Source of the DNA: Amyelois transitella
Lineage: Eukaryota; Arthropoda; Insecta; Lepidoptera; Pyralidae
DNA length: 64,000 nucleotides
Assembly (NCBI RefSeq): GCF_032362555.1
Contig: NC_083514.1
Location: 4,077,001-4,141,000, forward strand
Reading direction: 5' to 3'
Position numbers and translations under genes: made by a program. Of this stretch, positions 58,635 through 64,000 are shown piece after piece. The notes beneath the pieces are model-generated. The model was not told where the DNA came from and made no database searches. It saw only the letters and a program-made list of their open reading frames with translations. Within the stretch, counting starts at the first letter, position 1. Each line of letters begins with the position of its first letter.

Positions 58635-59952
58635 CATTCAGTCAGAAAAGTATCGGGAATGGATTATTTATTTATGGTTCCAAATTCAAATTTTTGTTTT
58701 TTTTGTTGTTGTTAGATTGGCACAACTGTTTTCCATTTTGGCGCGGAGTTTGAGTTGCATCTGTTGTTTACATTAAATACAGTGCAATTTTTAGTTATAT
58801 CATATCTAGTGTGTATTGCTAATTTCATAATGGATAAAAACATCGAACAAAGAGTTTGTCTTAAATTTTGCATTGCCAATGGAATATCGTGTTCGGAGTC
58901 ACTGAAAATGTTACAGAAGGCTTACGGTGAATCGACTTTATCAAAAACTCGTGCTTATGAGTGGTACAAAGCGTTCAAAAGCGGTCGAGATGTGATGGAA
59001 GATTTGCCTCGCTCTGGTAGGCCATCAACGTCTGCAACTGAAGTTAACATCGCAAAAGTGAAGGAAATAGTGACTGAAAATCCTCATTCAACTTTGAGAG
59101 AGATAGCCACCGAACTTTCTGTATCTCACGAGTCGATCCGTACCATTTTAACTAATAATTTGGGTATGAAACATGTTGCCGCTCGGCTAGTCCCAAAAGA
59201 CCAGAATTTTTTTCAAAAACTCAATCGCATGAGAGTCGCTGAGGACATGCTAGAACGAGTCAATTCCGACCCAACATTTTTGAAACGCATTGTTACTGGT
59301 GACGAGACGTGGGTTTACGAGTTTGACATGCAAACTAGTCAACAATCTTCGGAGTGGCGCCTTCCAACTGAACCGAAACCGAAAAAACCACGCCAAAGTC
59401 GTTCAAAAGTCAAAGTCATGTTGACTGTTTTCTTTGACTATCGCGGTGTTGTGCACTCGGAATTCTTGCCGGAAGGTCAAACGGTAAATAAGGAATATTA
59501 TTTGAGTGTTATGCGGCGTTTAAGAGAGCAAATCCGACGAAAAAGGCCAGATTTGTGGAAAGAAAATTCTTGGATTTTGCACCATGATAATGCACCTTCG
59601 CACAAGGCCATCATTGTGAACGAATTTTTAACCAAACACTCAACAAATACCATCGAGCAACCACCATATTCACCAGATATGGCTCCAGCCGACTTTTTTC
59701 TTTTTCCTAAACTCAAATTACCACTTCGTGGCACCCGTTTTCAATCGGTAGAAGACATAAAAGAGAATTCGCGGCGAGAACTGACCTCAATTCCGGAAAC
59801 AGCGTTTAAAAAATGTTTTGATGATTGGATTATTCGTTGGCGTAAGTGTATCGTTTCTAAAGGAGCATATTTTGAAGGTGATAAAATAAATTTGGATGAA
59901 TAACAAACAGTTTGTGTATTATTGATCTTTTCCTGCTACTTTCTTGACAGAG
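58635..59952 (+). mobile_element. Full-length mariner transposon
   Basis: About 1.32 kb, the usual mariner size, flanked by TA on both sides (58,633-58,634 and 59,953-59,954). The imperfect inverted ends of about 30 bp begin CATTCAGTCAGAAAAGTATC on the left and, read inward from the right, CTCTGTCAAGAAAGTAGCAG. The transposase frame is uninterrupted. It lies between the CAS SH3 exon and the window end, so probably in a CAS intron or upstream DNA. Confidence 0.85.
58830..59903 (+). CDS. Mariner transposase, intact
   Basis: A 357-residue Tc1/mariner-superfamily DDE transposase that cuts and pastes its element at TA. Residues 1-115 are the two helix-turn-helix DNA-binding units (KSGRDVMEDLPRSGRPSTS link; LREIATELSVSHESIRTIL). 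The catalytic triad is complete: D158 in VTGDETW, D253 in HHDNAPSH and D288 in YSPDMAPADFF. The spacing of exactly 34 residues between the last two is the mariner D,D34D signature. WVYEFD and YSPDMAP match the WVPHEL/YSPDLAP-type landmarks of the family. I take the ATG at 58,830 (MDKNIEQR) over an in-frame upstream ATG at 58,755 because family proteins begin this way. There is no stop or frameshift. Confidence 0.9.
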   Translation: MDKNIEQRVCLKFCIANGISCSESLKMLQKAYGESTLSKTRAYEWYKAFKSGRDVMEDLPRSGRPSTSATEVNIAKVKEIVTENPHSTLREIATELSVSHESIRTILTNNLGMKHVAARLVPKDQNFFQKLNRMRVAEDMLERVNSDPTFLKRIVTGDETWVYEFDMQTSQQSSEWRLPTEPKPKKPRQSRSKVKVMLTVFFDYRGVVHSEFLPEGQTVNKEYYLSVMRRLREQIRRKRPDLWKENSWILHHDNAPSHKAIIVNEFLTKHSTNTIEQPPYSPDMAPADFFLFPKLKLPLRGTRFQSVEDIKENSRRELTSIPETAFKKCFDDWIIRWRKCIVSKGAYFEGDKINLDE

Positions 59953-61248
59953 TAGTACATATGTATTTAGTGGTGCAATTGCAGCGGCTGTGGGCGACCT
60001 TTTGTTGTTTTGGTAGTTCATGTTGTTGTTGGGTAAATCATCTCCGCTTCCGACGCAGTGTTGGTGATGAATACTTCCAATGTGAGAAGCAATTAATAAT
60101 ACCTTTGTGTATGATCAGGATGAATCCTTTTTCACTTATGTGTTAAAAAATGCCTCTAAACTATAATACGGGTAAATGTTAGTGACTTACTTTTATTAAG
60201 CGTGCCTTTCTACGAGTAAGTAGGTATTATTACAAATATTGAGTAATTAATCATTCGTTAATGAGCATACCTAAATGTAATCGTCTTCTCTTTATTTATT
60301 TGAATTATAATTATGAATCACACTTCTCATTTTAATTAAAATAACAATAAATATCATTTCTTACATCTTTCTTTCGGTTGTTCTTCAAAAGAAGTTTTTA
60401 TGGAACTTTAGAAATAAAAGTGGAAATGTTTTATCTCCTAAACGGTTCATTAAAACTGATGATTCGATTTAAAACTGCTCTTTTGTGTAAGATTTAAACA
60501 TTTTTCTTCTTTTAAAATAGTGTGCGTCTTTGACCAAGATGAAATTTGGATTGAAAATTTGGATGGGATTGGTTAAGTCTGGATTTTACACGAAACGACT
60601 TTCATCTGACCTTCGAATTTTTACAGTGAACCTTAGCCTTATTGAATCATGGTCACACGTCTAGTTGCCTGAATGTGCAGAATTGCAGATTGCCTCGCGA
60701 TTTAGTTTATGATTTCCTCGACGCATTTAGTATACCTATCTACTTACTATTCAGTATTAACCGTTTCCCTGTTCATAAAATACAAGAATAGTATAAACAA
60801 TTGATTTGTTCATAAGTGACCCCACCTGTTAATAAAAAAAAGGTTTTGGATCATCCTTTTTTTATTTCAAAATTTTGCAAGATAATACATGAAAACCAAC
60901 CCAACTATGTGTGCTATTGTTTCCTTTCTGCAAACTTTGATATGGACACATTTTCTCACTGGCCACTTGAATATAAATATTCATATTGCACCGTATTACC
61001 AACACCATTGTCACATAAACACTACTTTTTATGAAAAAAAAAAAGAAATAAATTCACGATCGAACACACGCTTGCTTCTCTATAAAGTTAACCGTATACT
61101 GTTTAAATTAATCTTAAATGAATATGTCGAATATTATTCTAGTTCTGTTTCGAGGTATGAGTAAGACGGGACGTCATTCAAGTAGTGAGCTTTTATCAAT
61201 GAATTCGAAGTTTGAATGAAATATTAATTTGCGTAAATACGAATATCC
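59953..61248. other. Non-coding stretch
   Basis: AT-rich. No gene, RNA gene or clear repeat end found. Confidence 0.4.
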
Positions 61249-61430
61249 CAACTAATACTTATTATAAATGCGAAAGTAAGTTTATATCTACACGCGTTAT
61301 TTACTGATATAATCTTCTTGAAATTTTGCGTATTTTATATACTTAATTAAAAGTCCAGTCATGGTAAAAACTATAGTTCTCGTGGGATTTATTTATTAGG
61401 CGGCGGGCGAAGCTGCAGGTAAAAGCTAGT
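61249..61430 (+). mobile_element. Helitron-like non-autonomous element
   Basis: Starts around 'taatacttattataaatgcg' and ends 'ggcgggcgaagctgcaggta' then AAAAGCTAGT followed by A. The CTAGT end preceded by a GC-rich, hairpin-capable stretch is the Helitron 3' signature (CTRRT). The body is short and non-coding. Confidence 0.5.
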
Positions 61431-64000
61431 AAATTAAAGATCATATAGGCAAAGTGTCTTAAAGTGTATATGGAATAATATGACCTACGTTTATTATATT
61501 TAGGTACTTGTTTAAGCAGACCGGAATTGGCTTATTCCTAAATTTTTCTGATGTAGGTAATATTGCCTATTTTAGATACCTAATCTACTTTGAAAACGGG
61601 AAAATCACTTGGCGTAATAATAAAATGTAAAATAACTAATCATAAATAAAGTTTACGCTGCCAAACCTTTATAAAATATCTGAAATACAAAATGCGAAAC
61701 CTTTTACTTAAGCTCCTAGGATAGGTGTTAGATTTGTACCGTAAGATGACAAAGATGCAGGCGAGCCGGATCTGACTCACCTCGAATTCGCAGAATCGCG
61801 CAGCATATTGTACCTAGATGCGCCTGCGCAGGCGTCTCGACTCGACTCGAGGGCAACCGCTGGTGAGGTCATTGCCTGACCTTTTAATCCATATGTTTTG
61901 ATTCATAAATAAATGAGTAATTTTACTATGGGCAACTTAGGACACTAATTAAATGGTCCATGTGGAACTTCGACAAATGCCTTTGGAAGGAGACTTGTTG
62001 CGAGATTGATAAGGAAGTTCTAAATACCTAAAATAATTCTAGAACGAAAGTAATATCGTTTTTCTATATGAATCGGACCGTGTGATAAGACACACTATTA
62101 TGTTAAAACCGAAGTGTGAGAAATCTTATGATATCCTAAAACTGATAGGATTTAGTACTTAGGTGTTAAATAAGGTGCGTAAATCGGGTCTTTCTAGGAA
62201 CACTATAGAGACCTCAAATGACCTACATCAGTTCTTAAAATAGATACACCTAAAATTGGATTTGTGTCAGAAAACTAAAAAAATGTTGTACTGTCATTCT
62301 TACATTCAGTTTATCGTAAAGATGAGTCTCTATTTCAAATACGAGTAAACCTTTGGAGGTCGTAAACAGGAATATTTCTACAAAACTACTTATTCGTTTG
62401 CGGCCTGCGGTTCTTGCGGTTTTAAGTTAACTAGCGAACCACTGCAGCTTTTATTAATTGCAGTATATTTATATAACAAGAAAAATTTATTAAGTAAATT
62501 TAATTTATTAAGTAATAAACCCCTGAGATCATGAAATCAGCCTTCTGGCGACAGTTACAAAAGCGTTCTGTTTGATTTAACACGTTTCTATGAAAACTGT
62601 TATGTTAGCCGAAAATCAATGGGTCACAACTGTAGAATTCTTTTCTGAATGACGAGGCGATGACCTATGAAGGTCGCATACAACGTAGTACGTGAAGGGT
62701 TAACACGCATGCGCAGGGTTACGGCCTTTACGACTGTGGCAGAATCTTGTTACATTTCATTTCCGCTCCGAAACGCCTTTATTATGCCTTTAGGATGCAA
62801 GTCTCCGATAAAAGCAATATCATCCGGTTATAATTTAAGTTTATTATTGGTACCTACAATGTGCGTTATTGCTGGATTAAAATTAAGGGTATTCACTCCT
62901 AAGTGAAGCTAGAATTATAGAATGATTATTCTTTGAATAATTAAGGCAACCTCACATTGATTGGTGTATGAGAGATAGTCCAGGTAGCTGTATCTTTACA
63001 CTAACGTAGATCGCAACGTGAATCGATCGCAAAACACATTTGCACAATTGTATATGTGCGGACACAACGGGTAAATGTTTAAATTGTAATATACATAATG
63101 CCTGAAGTTAGGAAATTGCAAATAGTTCATTGTGGACAAAGATCTATTAGAAATTATATAAACGTATAAAAATAAAAGGTACCTATTGAAATTCAGTTCA
63201 AAATTAAGTTTCTATTATTCACATAGGAATGAAGGTTTTATTGTTTTTATGGGAAACTTACTTTTAATTAAATAGTTTTACTGATTAAGATAACACCACC
63301 AAACATATTTATTTCATGCGTCATGTTTGCTCGTTTAAGCCATCATGCAGAAAAGATAAACGGCCAGGAAGACACCAATCGTGTGTTTAAAATAGTCACA
63401 ACCTGGTCACTGGATGCAGTTTATTAAGAGACAATAAAATTGGTGCGTCTGGCGCCAACGGCCACGTCTCGACTAGACAAAACGATTTTTTATTCATCTT
63501 AAATGCTTCGATAATTGCATTCGTGCTTTAAATTGTATGGCAAGTAATCAACGTCATGAAAACGATCGTATATCTTTATAAATGACTACGAAACTTATGT
63601 GGAGTGAACAAGTTTAAATGCAAATCAATGCGAGAAATATGTCTCTATTGAAATACCTACGAGTTTTTGAAATGGTACATAGGTGATTCACCTGTCTAAA
63701 TTTGGTGTTATGCGTTATTACATAGCCCAATGGTTTACGATAGGGTAAACCAAGTCACGAATACTAGATAATTCAGCTGTGGAGGTCGTGCGTCCACCAA
63801 AATCTCATAAGGCTGGGTTGACGTTAGTTAGGCAGCCCACTGTAATAACTTTCAAGGAATGTAGGTACATTACTTAAAACTTTCTTTTAACTTTTGACTA
63901 AGGTAAATCCTCTTTCTCCGCAACCGGAACCAACCAAAGTAGGAGGATGATAGAGACTACATGAAAAGTAAAAACATACATCTCTGTGTATAATTTAGTA
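61431..64000. other. Non-coding stretch to the window end
   Basis: No supportable coding exon. A 14-bp palindrome, CGCCTGCGCAGGCG, lies in a small GC-rich spot near 61,823-61,836, and a 'cacgcatgcgcaggg' half-site near 62,705. Otherwise AT-rich. Confidence 0.4.

Noticed and set aside
58755-58829. N-terminal extension of the mariner transposase from an earlier in-frame ATG
   Set aside because: Hydrophobic stretch with no counterpart in mariner proteins; MDKNIEQR at 58,830 is the natural start.

Overview
The window is nuclear DNA of a lepidopteran insect, most likely a moth. The genes are split by GT-AG introns. The intergenic DNA is AT-rich and full of short dispersed repeats of lepidopteran type: a SINE-like repeat with an (ATGT)n tail, tRNA-headed SINEs, RTE-like LINE 3' ends, Helitron-like pieces, MITEs and a full-length mariner. 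Lepidopteran origin is inferred from the repeats and the closeness of the proteins to insect families; I cannot name the species.

Layout. From 1 to about 20.7 kb I see no convincing coding gene, only nested repeats and a few CpG-rich patches, one of which (about 14.97-15.56 kb) ends in a good minus-strand splice donor and may be a promoter with a leader exon. At 20,761-21,219 (+) lies a single-exon coiled-coil protein of unknown function, and at 22,733-23,926 (-) a BTB-BACK protein whose coding sequence is one exon with a spliced 5' leader. From 24 to 40 kb is another gene desert with repeats.

From 40 to 58 kb the window is gene-dense: TSSC4-like (+), then NAA10 (-, three coding exons) and a SMIM13-like small membrane protein (-, two coding exons), then a two-domain Myb/SANT-like protein (+, nine coding exons), then the adaptor p130CAS/BCAR1 (-, eight coding exons here). 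I assembled the spliced genes by hand; every proposed junction keeps frame. From 58 kb to the end there is an intact mariner (58,635-59,952) and then more non-coding DNA, probably upstream or intronic sequence of the CAS gene.

Roles. TSSC4 acts in U5 snRNP/tri-snRNP assembly; NAA10 is the catalytic subunit of the NatA co-translational N-terminal acetyltransferase; CAS is a scaffold for integrin and Src signalling; the Myb/SANT protein is a presumed DNA-binding regulator. They form no known pathway together.

Most worth a second look: (1) a possible SMIM13-NAA10 dicistronic mRNA with only 31 nt between the two reading frames after splicing; (2) a tandemly duplicated exon in the Myb/SANT gene whose second copy has lost its acceptor, next to a stray THAP-domain fragment; (3) a 981-bp element with arms of about 190 bp and a 9-bp target duplication, nested in a SINE tail and carrying one acidic C-terminal exon; (4) the uninterrupted mariner transposase.
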